64,000 nucleotides of DNA from Luteibacter aegosomaticola (lineage in GTDB: Bacteria; Pseudomonadota; Gammaproteobacteria; Xanthomonadales; Rhodanobacteraceae), in the NCBI RefSeq assembly GCF_023078475.1, contig NZ_CP095741.1, positions 2,604,001 to 2,668,000 of the forward strand. The letters run 5' to 3'. Below are positions 52,178 through 63,214 of the stretch, in pieces (the first letter of the stretch is position 1; each line of letters opens with the position of its first letter). Made by a program: the position numbers and the translations under genes. A model generated the notes under the pieces. It ran no database searches. It saw only the letters and a list, made by a program, of their open reading frames with translations, and was not told the origin of the DNA.

Positions 52178-53213
52178 GGTGGTTCTCCAATGTGATCGCA
52201 CCGATGCCGAGTGAACCGTCACCTGACGGTGTCGCGGCATCGGGAAGAGCGCTCGTGCCCGACGCCGAGCCCGTGACCTGCGGGGCCTCGGGGATGTTGC
52301 CGAGGAAACTGGCCGAGGGTACGAAGAACAGGCAGCCGGTGGTCGCCACGCTGAAATCGAGCAATCGGTCGTAGTTACCGGGCGGCAACCCGACGAACAT
52401 GTTGTTGAGCATTTTTTCGGTACGCGACGGCGAGCGCGCGTAGCCGATGAAATAGGTACCGAACTCGCCCTTGCCCACATCACCAAAGGGCATGTTGTCG
52501 CGAACGATATCCAGCTCCTGGCCATCCTCCTCGATACTGGTGAGGACGTTGTGTGCATACGACGGCTTGGCCGCGTCATCGAGTTCGATATCGGAAAGCT
52601 TGTGCCTTCCGATGATCTTCTCCTGCGCCTCGACCGGCACCTCGTTCCAGCGCTTCAGGTCGTGCAGGTACTTCTGCACGATCACATAGCTGCCGCCGGT
52701 GAAGTCGGCATCTTCATCCGCGATGACCGCGGCTTCGATCGCTTCGAAACCGGTGGGATTCTCGGTGCCGTCGACGAAGCCGATCAGGTCGCGATCATCG
52801 AAGTACTTGAAGCCATGGACTTCGTCCACGACCGATACAGCCCCGTCCAGCTTCGCCAGGATCTGGGTAGCCAGTTCAAAGCACAGATCCATCCGCCTGG
52901 CGCGAATATGCAGTAGCACGTCGCCAGGCGTGGACGGCGCGCGGTGCACGCCAATGATCTCGCGGAACGGATGGAGCTCCGCGGGACGCGGGCCCGAAAA
53001 CAGGCGATCCCAAGCCTCGGAGCCAAAGCCCATGACACAGGACAGCTGGCCCTCCAGATCACGGAAACCGACCGCACGCAATAAACCAGCCAGGTCGCCA
53101 CACAGGCCACGCACCGCGTCGGCAGCCACCGAGCCCGGATTCACCGTCAGCGTCAGGAACATGGCCGATCGCGAAAGCGTCGCCACCACCGGCTGCGGAA
53201 CAGCATTTACCAC
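52170..53213 (-). CDS. DyP-type peroxidase, encapsulin cargo
   Basis: This 347-residue heme peroxidase has the GXXDG motif at 145-149 (Asp148), the distal Arg in VRDNMPFG (Arg239) and the proximal His in SYAHNVL (His221). The C-terminus is extended by a Ser/Ala/Pro-rich linker and ends with GDGSLGIGAITLENHHG, a classical encapsulin cargo-loading peptide with the SLGIG core at 334-338. It oxidises dyes, phenols or other substrates with H2O2 inside the shell. It starts at GTG 53213 with a strong AAGGAG site. Confidence 0.93.
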   Translation of the reverse strand: MVNAVPQPVVATLSRSAMFLTLTVNPGSVAADAVRGLCGDLAGLLRAVGFRDLEGQLSCVMGFGSEAWDRLFSGPRPAELHPFREIIGVHRAPSTPGDVLLHIRARRMDLCFELATQILAKLDGAVSVVDEVHGFKYFDDRDLIGFVDGTENPTGFEAIEAAVIADEDADFTGGSYVIVQKYLHDLKRWNEVPVEAQEKIIGRHKLSDIELDDAAKPSYAHNVLTSIEEDGQELDIVRDNMPFGDVGKGEFGTYFIGYARSPSRTEKMLNNMFVGLPPGNYDRLLDFSVATTGCLFFVPSASFLGNIPEAPQVTGSASGTSALPDAATPSGDGSLGIGAITLENHHG

Positions 53214-53282
53214 GAGTTCGCTCCTTCATCGCGCAAGCCGAGAGCATCCGCCACGGCTACCGTGCGTGGCAAGTGCTACGGG

Positions 53283-54053
53283 CTATTCCTCGCCCACCAG
53301 GCTCACGAAACGGCGATCGGCGCCTGCGAGATCCACCGCTTGTTGCGCTCGCGCGCCGGCGGATTCCAACAGCCACATGGTGCGCAGGCGATGGGAAACG
53401 AGCACCCAATCGCCATCATCCGTCGGCGGATTGGACGTTTCCGCCACCGCTTGCAGAACCTCGCGCAAACGAACCCGCCCGGGCGACCACGCCAGCAACC
53501 CCTCGTTGGACAGGCCGGCTTCGCGAATGCCAAGCAAGGTGCACAACCGGGCCCGGGCGCTCGCTTCGGCATAGTCATCCGCACGGCGGCGCACGACGGC
53601 ACCAGCCACCTCCGGGTCCACCCAATGCCCCTCTTCATCCTGCAGGACCGCGCTGGCCTGCCACGCCTCGGGCGGGCAAAGCTTCAGCGACCGATCGACG
53701 GGAATGAAGGGGTTCACTTCGGCAGGGTAGACCCGGCACGCCGTCGGCCGGCGTTCGTAGATGCCGCAGCCCATGTCATCCCGCAGGTTGGGGCACGCTC
53801 CGGCAAACGTCGCGACCAGGCTGACGATGACCCTGACCGGCAGGTGGCCGCTTTGCGCCAGGAACGATCGCCTGCGCTTGTGCCACGCCGGGCCATTCTC
53901 GGCTGGCGGATCCTCGGGCCATGGGATCGCCTCGCAAAACACCTCGACATCCCCGCCGTCATCCAGCCAGGCCGCTGCTTCCGCCATGCTGAGCGGCAGG
54001 CGTAACCCGTGGCAACACCGGCCACACATCGTGCAGGAAAAATGCAGCGTCAT
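53283..54053 (-). CDS. YkgJ-like zinc/iron-chelating Cys-cluster protein
   Basis: This 256-residue protein starts with the Cys cluster FSCTMCGRCCHGL (CxxCxxCC) of the YkgJ family. Further Cys residues lie in CPNLRDDMGCGIYERRPTACRVYP, the second half of the same metal site. Family members are thought to bind Zn or Fe-S, with unknown reaction. It lies 69 bp upstream of the DyP gene in the same orientation, so it may belong to the encapsulin transcript; a role in metal handling there is a guess. Confidence 0.75.
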   Translation of the reverse strand: MTLHFSCTMCGRCCHGLRLPLSMAEAAAWLDDGGDVEVFCEAIPWPEDPPAENGPAWHKRRRSFLAQSGHLPVRVIVSLVATFAGACPNLRDDMGCGIYERRPTACRVYPAEVNPFIPVDRSLKLCPPEAWQASAVLQDEEGHWVDPEVAGAVVRRRADDYAEASARARLCTLLGIREAGLSNEGLLAWSPGRVRLREVLQAVAETSNPPTDDGDWVLVSHRLRTMWLLESAGARAQQAVDLAGADRRFVSLVGEE

Positions 54054-54063
54054 GGCCTGCCGC

Positions 54064-57492
<3,429 letters not shown>

Positions 57493-57535
57493 CGTGGCTC
57501 GGAGTGTGGTGGCAACTCCTTAGGCTACCACGCGA

Positions 57536-57565
57536 CCGGTGGCACGCTACAGCGCGTGCCACCGG
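57536..57565. terminator. Strong stem-loop after the GDSL esterase gene
   Basis: CCGGTGGCACGC (57536-57547) and GCGTGCCACCGG (57554-57565) form a perfect 12-bp stem with a 6-base loop, 16 bp past the esterase stop. No clear U-run follows on the minus strand, but the stem is very stable and separates the cytolysin/esterase operon from the histidine kinase gene. Confidence 0.6.
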
Positions 57566-57581
57566 CGTTTGCGCCATGGAA

Positions 57582-58571
57582 CTAGTTGTTGCCCTTCACC
57601 GTGAAGGCGGCGTCAGGCTTCTGGCTCAACGTGCCCAGTTCGAAGTGCTTGCGGATCTCGCTCGCCCAGATCTGAGCGATGACCTTGTACACCTCTTCGG
57701 TCGGGTGGGCCTCGTCGCTGGTCGTGGTGAGGAACGCGGCTGCCGCGTTCTTCGGTGCCGCCCCGTAACGCACCTCGATACCCTTCGGCTGCGCTCCCTT
57801 GGTGAAGCCATAGGCACCAAGGTTCTTGCACACGTGGTACATGGGCGTGAACAGATCGACCACCGCCGCCGGATTGGTTTTCGGAAAGTGGGCCTCGATT
57901 TCCTTCGCCAGCTCGTGGCCGAACTCGAACGAGCCCTTCGAGAAATCCACGATCTTGTCGGTGGCTTCCTTACCCATGAAGCGCACCGCATCCTGCGGGT
58001 CCGGCAGGTTGCCAAACAGGAACGCCGCATTGGGATCGAGCTTGATGATCTCCTGGCAGATCGCGCTGATCTGGTCCGCCACGGGCTTCATGTCCGTCGA
58101 CTTACGCTCGTTGGTCACCAGGTCGTTGAGACCGAACCAGATCAGGTAGAGGCTGACGCCCGGCTCCGGTCCATACTTCTTCAGGTCGGCCTTGTAACGC
58201 TCGAACTGCTCCCGGAACGTCCCCAGGCCCACGCCATAGCGATCGGAACCGCCCATCGCGCCGCCCTCGGCGTAGTTCACGTAATAGACCGGGGCGCTAT
58301 CCGGCGTACCCTGCCGGCTGTTCCTGCTCCAGCTCAGGTGCGGCAGCGCCGCCGCATCCGAGGTGGCCTTGTCCGTGACGATCAGCGGCTGGCCGCCGGC
58401 CCACTCCCAGATGAAGTCGGTCCAGTTGCGGTTGTCGCTATACCGGTTCACCTGGTTCGTGCGCATCAGGCCAAACAACGCGGCAAACGCGCCAGTGGCC
58501 GTATTACGCTTCACGCCGATATCCGACAGGCTATCGCCGAAGATGATGAGTCGCTTGATATTGGTTGTCAT
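57582..58571 (-). CDS. SGNH/GDSL-family esterase or acyltransferase (GCAT/thermolabile-hemolysin-like)
   Basis: This 329-residue protein has the GDSL blocks: FGDSLSDIG near the N-terminus (catalytic Ser), a Gly in block II (YAEGGAMGG), GLND (block III Asn) and DEAHPT (block V Asp/His). The FGDSLSD form and overall length resemble the GCAT/thermolabile-hemolysin branch, which hydrolyses phospholipids or transfers acyl groups to cholesterol. I choose ATG 58571 with GGAGG eight bases upstream. No signal peptide is visible. It starts 18 bp after the cytolysin gene, so both are probably one operon acting on the same eukaryotic membranes; that is inference. Confidence 0.85.
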   Translation of the reverse strand: MTTNIKRLIIFGDSLSDIGVKRNTATGAFAALFGLMRTNQVNRYSDNRNWTDFIWEWAGGQPLIVTDKATSDAAALPHLSWSRNSRQGTPDSAPVYYVNYAEGGAMGGSDRYGVGLGTFREQFERYKADLKKYGPEPGVSLYLIWFGLNDLVTNERKSTDMKPVADQISAICQEIIKLDPNAAFLFGNLPDPQDAVRFMGKEATDKIVDFSKGSFEFGHELAKEIEAHFPKTNPAAVVDLFTPMYHVCKNLGAYGFTKGAQPKGIEVRYGAAPKNAAAAFLTTTSDEAHPTEEVYKVIAQIWASEIRKHFELGTLSQKPDAAFTVKGNN

Positions 58572-58589
58572 ACCGATGCCTCCCACGCA

Positions 58590-59984
58590 CTACTTCACAT
58601 CGAACTTGCGGTTAAGGGTGGTGCCCCGGAACACGTAGGTCTTGTTGTTCGGACCTTCCAGCGCGACGTTCAGAATTTCACCCCACGGGTCCCACACCAG
58701 GCCTGTCTTGGCCCAGGCCTTCAGGCGCAGGTTCTGTGCATCGCCAGGCACATCGAGGGTGTACGACCAGCCGGCCGTCTTCTGCCCCGACTCCCACTTG
58801 CGATCGACGAGGTTGCCGTTCGCGTCGCCTTCCTTCCACGTCACCTCGGCCTTCGCGACGTAGCCGCCACTGTGTTCGAAGCGCACGAAGCCGTTGGGAT
58901 AGCGAACGCACTGGGTCTCGGTGTAATCGGTGGGGAAACCCATCGTGGCGAAGCGGTTGTCCTTCAGGAAGGCAACCTGATAAGCGACGGGCAGGCCCGG
59001 ATTGTCACGGCGGTACGTCGCGCCCTTCTGGATATAAGCGCGCAGACCGTTGATGGCATCCTCGGCACCACCTTTGAACACCTCGATGGCGGTTTCAGCG
59101 CCACCACCGATGGCAACGACGCTGAAGGTCGAGTTCTTGATGATCTCGGCGTACTTGCCGGACAAGCTGCCGCCCGCGGTGACGCCGCTCGACGTCGCCT
59201 GCTCGAAGGCGCCCTTGAGGTTCGACGACGTATCGACGGAGGACGTCTCCATCTTGATCATGAGCAGGCGGCCGTAATCGACGCTGCGCACGTACGCCGG
59301 CGGGTGCGCGCCATCGAAGGCCTGGCGTGCTTCGTTCTCGGACACCGCTTCGGCGAAGACCCCGGCCGCCGAGGCCGGGACGTCCATCGTCACGGTGTAG
59401 AACACCTGCTTGAAATAGGCGACCACGACCGAGCGCTCGATATTGCTGGTGGTGTTGAGCTGCGACGAGACGTTGCCACCCGCCCATTTCGCGCTGAAGC
59501 CGAGGTCGAGCGCAGTCTGCTGCGACGAGAACGACTGCGTGATCTGCATGAACGAGCGCGCCGCATTGACGTAGCCCTCGCGGCTGGCGCCCTGGTTCCA
59601 CTCCTCCAGCGCGGCGTTGACGTAGTCCTGAACAGCTGAGCCCGTAGGTACCACGGTCTTGTGTGCGTTGGGCAAGCCAGGCAGGTCGATCGACAGCACG
59701 CAGCTGTTGCGCGCCAGCGCCAGCGGCGTCGGGTGGCCTTCCATCAAGTCTTCATCGGCAAGCACGAGCGCGCCGGGAAAGATCACGCCAGCGGAGGGGC
59801 TGAGGATCGCGACCTCGGACAGGTTCTTCTTCAGGCTCGTCTTCGTCTTGGTGCAGATCACCACCGCATTCGACTGCGTGGTGCGCTCTTTGAGCGGCAC
59901 GGCCTGCGTGGCGCCATCGGCCACGACACTCAGCAGCACCCTGGGGTCGTACGAAAGGCCGGCGATATAGTCACCGATACTCAT
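58590..59984 (-). CDS. Cholesterol-dependent cytolysin (thiol-activated cytolysin) homologue
   Basis: This 464-residue protein matches the CDC pore-forming toxins along its length. Visible landmarks are FPGALVLADEDLMEGHPTPL and SIDLPGL in domain 1, VAYFKQVFYTVTMDV, YVRSVDYGRLLMIKMETSS, NPGLPVAYQVAFLKDN, and a domain-4 undecapeptide-like AKTGLVWDPWG at 425-435. The cholesterol-recognition pair in GTTL (Thr456-Leu457) near the C-terminus is kept. The undecapeptide Cys and part of its Trp/Arg pattern are changed. There is no signal peptide, as in pneumolysin. I use ATG 59984 with AAGGA eight bases upstream; the frame is open further upstream. Such toxins are rare in Gram-negative bacteria. Confidence 0.93.
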   Translation of the reverse strand: MSIGDYIAGLSYDPRVLLSVVADGATQAVPLKERTTQSNAVVICTKTKTSLKKNLSEVAILSPSAGVIFPGALVLADEDLMEGHPTPLALARNSCVLSIDLPGLPNAHKTVVPTGSAVQDYVNAALEEWNQGASREGYVNAARSFMQITQSFSSQQTALDLGFSAKWAGGNVSSQLNTTSNIERSVVVAYFKQVFYTVTMDVPASAAGVFAEAVSENEARQAFDGAHPPAYVRSVDYGRLLMIKMETSSVDTSSNLKGAFEQATSSGVTAGGSLSGKYAEIIKNSTFSVVAIGGGAETAIEVFKGGAEDAINGLRAYIQKGATYRRDNPGLPVAYQVAFLKDNRFATMGFPTDYTETQCVRYPNGFVRFEHSGGYVAKAEVTWKEGDANGNLVDRKWESGQKTAGWSYTLDVPGDAQNLRLKAWAKTGLVWDPWGEILNVALEGPNNKTYVFRGTTLNRKFDVK

Positions 59985-60094
59985 GGGGAATTCCTTGACG
60001 TTGCGCGGATAGAAGTCCACTGGGTGTCCTGCCCCTTGCGGCCGTTTCCCCAATGAACGGATACAGGTGCGCTCTGCGCGCCCTGGTAGGCACT

Positions 60095-60108
60095 ATCGCG
60101 ATCGCGAT
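60095..60108. promoter_or_regulatory. Perfect palindrome upstream of the cytolysin operon
   Basis: ATCGCGATCGCGAT is a perfect 14-bp palindrome 111 bp before the cytolysin start. It lies between the TetR stop and the cytolysin gene and could bind a regulator; no known consensus was matched with confidence. Confidence 0.35.
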
Positions 60109-60119
60109 GGATTCACCGT

Positions 60120-60136
60120 ATCGGGAAAATCCCGAT
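60120..60136. promoter_or_regulatory. Inverted repeat upstream of the cytolysin operon
   Basis: ATCGGGA (60120-60126) and TCCCGAT (60130-60136) are perfect 7-bp inverted arms with a 3-base spacer. The stem could be a terminator for the TetR gene, which ends 32 bp away, or part of the cytolysin control region. Confidence 0.4.
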
Positions 60137-60167
60137 TTTCAGGGTCTGGATTCCCGACCCGTACGCT

Positions 60168-60836
60168 CTAGCCGCGCATCCCCTTGAGGATCAGGTCGAT
60201 ACCCGCGAGGAAGTCAGCGCGGTCGTCGTGCGTGGCGAGCTGGCCGGCCACGCTGCGTGCGAAGGGAAACGTGTCGGCATCCAGTTGCTCCCACGCCTCG
60301 GCCATACCGCCGAGAAACGCCTCCCTGTCGAGTTCGTGCGCCACGGCGTAGTGGCGATTGGCAGCGTTCTGCCCGCCCACACCGAGGATGTAGCTCAACA
60401 ATGCATTCGCGGAGCCCCAGCGCGCCTTCGACGGCACACCGAGTGCCGTGACCTGCTGGCCGATGCGCTCGAAGATACGCACGGTAGGCATGTCACCCGG
60501 TGCACGCGCCAGGACGGCGCCGACCCATGGATGCTCATCCATGGTGTCGAACAAGCCAAGGGCCATGGCGCGGATACGGCTTTCCGGCGTCTTGCCGGAT
60601 GCCCCGTTCTCCAGAGCGGCGGCGACCACGGCGTCGCTCGCCGCGGATAGTAGGTCCTGCTTGTCTTTCACATGCCAGTAAATGGCGCCCGCACCCGTGG
60701 CAAGCCGCTCGGAGAGCGCACGGAAGGTGAGCCCCGCCTCACCACTGGCATCCAGCAGCGCCGTGGCGGCCTCGATGATCCGCTCACGCGTCAGTGAGTC
60801 TTCCCGGCGTACGGGGGTGCGGGTGGGCTTGGGCAT
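60168..60836 (-). CDS. TetR-family repressor divergent from a Tet(X)-like monooxygenase
   Basis: This 222-residue regulator has an N-terminal helix-turn-helix (TFRALSERLATGAGAIYWHV then KDKQDLLSAA) and a C-terminal domain with TetR_C-like helices. I use ATG 60836; the longer open frame upstream overlaps the operators and is unlikely. Twin palindromes lie 20 and 42 bp upstream, in the divergent region. It should repress itself and the monooxygenase. It lies 183 bp upstream of the cytolysin gene on the same strand. Confidence 0.88.
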   Translation of the reverse strand: MPKPTRTPVRREDSLTRERIIEAATALLDASGEAGLTFRALSERLATGAGAIYWHVKDKQDLLSAASDAVVAAALENGASGKTPESRIRAMALGLFDTMDEHPWVGAVLARAPGDMPTVRIFERIGQQVTALGVPSKARWGSANALLSYILGVGGQNAANRHYAVAHELDREAFLGGMAEAWEQLDADTFPFARSVAGQLATHDDRADFLAGIDLILKGMRG

Positions 60837-60855
60837 GGCGGCATATTGACACAAG

Positions 60856-60870
60856 TGGAACGCCGTTCCA
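60856..60870. promoter_or_regulatory. TetR operator, copy 1
   Basis: TGGAACGCCGTTCCA is a 15-bp palindrome with only the central base unpaired. It is one of two copies in the tetR / monooxygenase divergent region, starting 22 bp apart. Confidence 0.75.
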
Positions 60871-60877
60871 AGATCAA

Positions 60878-60892
60878 TGGAACGCCATTCCA
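60878..60892. promoter_or_regulatory. TetR operator, copy 2
   Basis: TGGAACGCCATTCCA is the second copy and differs from the first at one base. It ends 14 bp before the monooxygenase ATG, so a bound dimer should block that promoter. Confidence 0.75.
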
Positions 60893-60906
60893 CAAGAGCC
60901 CCACTC

Positions 60907-62037
60907 ATGACCCCACCGATCGCCATCATCGGCGCCGGCCTTGGCGGCTTGATGCTTGCCCGCGTCTTGCACGTGCACGGCATTCCCGCGACCGTCTACG
61001 AAGCGGATGCCTCCGCCTCGGCCCGCCCCCAGGGTGGCATGCTCGATATCCACGAGCGCGACGGGCAAGTGGCGCTCAAGGCTGCGGGCCTTTACGAGCC
61101 CTTCCTGAAGCTGATCCACCCCGGCGGCGAAGCGACGCGCGTCCTCGACATGGCGGGCAACCTGCTGTTCGCCCAGGCCGATGACGGCACCGGTGGGCGC
61201 CCCGAAGTCCCGCGCGGCGCGTTGCGTGACATGCTCATCGACGCACTTCCCGCTGGCACCATCGCCTGGGGCAAGAAGCTCGTGAGCGCGTCGCCACAAG
61301 GCCATGGCCGGCACACCGTGACGTTCACCGACGGGACGCAGGCAGACGTCGCGCTGCTCGTCGGCGCGGATGGTGCGTGGTCGAAAGTGCGTCCGCTGCT
61401 TTCAGAAGCACGGCCAGCCTATGCCGGGCTCGCGTTCGTCGAGACTTACCTGCACGACGCCGATGCACGCCAGCCGGCGAGCGCGCATGCCGTGGGTGGT
61501 GGTGGCATGTTTGCGGTGGCCCCGGGCAAAGGCATCATGGCCCACCGTGAGCCCGATAGCGTGCTGCACGCTTACATCGCGCTGCAACGCCCCGAGGCGT
61601 GGTTCGAAGCGATCGACTTTGCGGATACGGCGGCCGCGCGGACACGCGTGGCAGCGGAGTTCGAAGGCTGGCACGAAAGCCTGCTCGCACTGATTACAGC
61701 AAGCCAGGGTACCCCCATCCTCCGCCCGATCCACGCCCTTCCGCCTGGCAGCCGCTGGCCTCGCACGCCTGGCGTCACCCTAGTCGGTGACGCGGCACAC
61801 CTGATGCCTCCGTCGGGCGAGGGTGCCAACCTCGCGATGATCGACGGCGCCGAGCTCGCACTCGCGCTCGCCAGCCACTCCGGTGATGTCGAAGCGGCGA
61901 TCGCGGCCTACGAGGAAACCATGTTCCAGCGCAGTGCCGCCGCGGCCACCGATGCCGACCAGCTGCTCCGCACACTCTTCGGGCCGGACTCGCCGCAAAG
62001 CCTGATCGGCATGTTCAGCGCGTTCAGTCCCAACTGA
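60907..62037 (+). CDS. FAD-dependent monooxygenase, Tet(X)-like
   Basis: This 376-residue flavoprotein has the N-terminal GAGLGGLMLA Rossmann motif, a RPQGGMLDIHERDGQ block, and the second FAD motif VGDAAHLMPPSGEGANLAMIDG, which is very close to the Tet(X) group. These class A monooxygenases hydroxylate aromatic substrates, and Tet(X) members inactivate tetracyclines. Substrate here is unproven. ATG 60907 is directly after operator copy 2. Its last 14 bases overlap the convergent LysR gene. Confidence 0.88.
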   Translation: MTPPIAIIGAGLGGLMLARVLHVHGIPATVYEADASASARPQGGMLDIHERDGQVALKAAGLYEPFLKLIHPGGEATRVLDMAGNLLFAQADDGTGGRPEVPRGALRDMLIDALPAGTIAWGKKLVSASPQGHGRHTVTFTDGTQADVALLVGADGAWSKVRPLLSEARPAYAGLAFVETYLHDADARQPASAHAVGGGGMFAVAPGKGIMAHREPDSVLHAYIALQRPEAWFEAIDFADTAAARTRVAAEFEGWHESLLALITASQGTPILRPIHALPPGSRWPRTPGVTLVGDAAHLMPPSGEGANLAMIDGAELALALASHSGDVEAAIAAYEETMFQRSAAAATDADQLLRTLFGPDSPQSLIGMFSAFSPN

Positions 62038-62926
62038 ATGGCTCGGTCAGCGCGGCGACGAGATGATCGACGAAGGCCCGCACGGTCCGCGGCAGGTAGG
62101 CGCGCGTGGCATAGACTAGGCTGATATCCAGGCTATCCGCCGCGTAACCAGGCAGTAGCGTGACGAGTTCGCCACGCTGGACCGCCGGGCCAAGGATGAA
62201 GCTCGGACCGAAGACGAGACCTGCGCCGGCGACAGCCGCGGCGGCGAGCATCTGCACGTTGTCTGCCGCCAGGCGTGTCACACCTTCGATGCGATGTGCC
62301 GTGCCATCGGCATCGCGCAGCGTCCAGTCAGCCGGCGATACGGCTTCGCTGAAGGCCAGCATCGGCAGGCCGGTGAGATCGGCGGGCGTACTGATAGCCC
62401 CCTGTGTGGCAAGAAACCGTGGCGCCGCGCACAACACCATGCGGCATGCGCCAAGACGGCGCGCGACCAACGACGAATTCGCCAGCTTGCCGATCCGGAT
62501 AGCGATATCCACGGTGTCGCTGCGCACATCCTGGTAACGGTCGTCGAGGCTGACCTGCAACGCCACACCGGGATAACGGGCAAGGAACGAGGCCACGACC
62601 GGCCCCATGTGCAAGGCGCCGAACGTCACCGGCGCCGTCACCCGCAAGGTGCCGGAAATCACATCGGTATGCGCCCGCGCCTCATCGTCCGCCTCGCGCA
62701 CCTCGCCAAGGATGCGTCGGCAGCGCTCGAGGTAGCGCTCACCTTCCGGGGTCAACGCCAGTTGCCGCGTCGATCGCCGCAACAGGGACACGCCCAGGGC
62801 CGATTCAAGCGCCGCCAGGTGCTTGCTGGCGTGCGACGGCGTCATCTCGTGGAGGCGCGCCGCGCCGGCGATGCTGCCGGTCCGCGCTGCGGCCTCGAAC
62901 ACGGCCATGCAAGTCAAGCGATCCAT
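62024..62926 (-). CDS. LysR-family transcriptional regulator
   Basis: This 300-residue regulator has the LysR helix-turn-helix (FEAAARTGSIAGAARLHEMT then SKHLAALESALGVSLLRRST) and a C-terminal effector domain. I use ATG 62926 with AAGGGA upstream; a GTG 10 codons earlier is possible. It converges on the monooxygenase (14-bp overlap) and diverges from the hydrolase-remnant/HD genes at 63026, which it probably controls. Confidence 0.88.
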   Translation of the reverse strand: MDRLTCMAVFEAAARTGSIAGAARLHEMTPSHASKHLAALESALGVSLLRRSTRQLALTPEGERYLERCRRILGEVREADDEARAHTDVISGTLRVTAPVTFGALHMGPVVASFLARYPGVALQVSLDDRYQDVRSDTVDIAIRIGKLANSSLVARRLGACRMVLCAAPRFLATQGAISTPADLTGLPMLAFSEAVSPADWTLRDADGTAHRIEGVTRLAADNVQMLAAAAVAGAGLVFGPSFILGPAVQRGELVTLLPGYAADSLDISLVYATRAYLPRTVRAFVDHLVAALTEPFSWD

Positions 62927-63025
62927 TCCGTCCCTTCTCGACCGAGTCTCGGTCACGTGATGCCACTAATCGTAGCGGCGTGCCGTCCATAGCATAGGAG
63001 AACCTTTCCGCCGGGACAGTCCTCC

Positions 63026-63214
63026 ATGTCGAACCCAACCCAGCTACGCCCAATGCTCCATGCGCTGAAACAGGCAGCCGCGGAGCTGCCCGCCGCCAAG
63101 CTCAAGGTCCTGCCGGGACGCGGCCACCTGTTGCCGCTCGAGGCGCCCGCGGATGTGGCGGCGCACATCGCAGCGTGGCTGGCTATCCAGCACGGATCGA
63201 GGATCAGCGCATGA
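63026..63214 (+). pseudogene. Alpha/beta-hydrolase C-terminal remnant
   Basis: This 62-codon frame encodes only the end of an alpha/beta hydrolase: LKVLPGRGHLLPLEAPADVA, in which the His is the usual catalytic His loop, followed by the last helix. The nucleophile elbow and the rest of the fold are absent upstream, where the DNA is only 70 bp from the LysR gene. It is therefore most likely a truncated gene that kept an in-frame start. Its stop overlaps the HD-protein ATG by 4 bp (ATGA). Confidence 0.65.
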
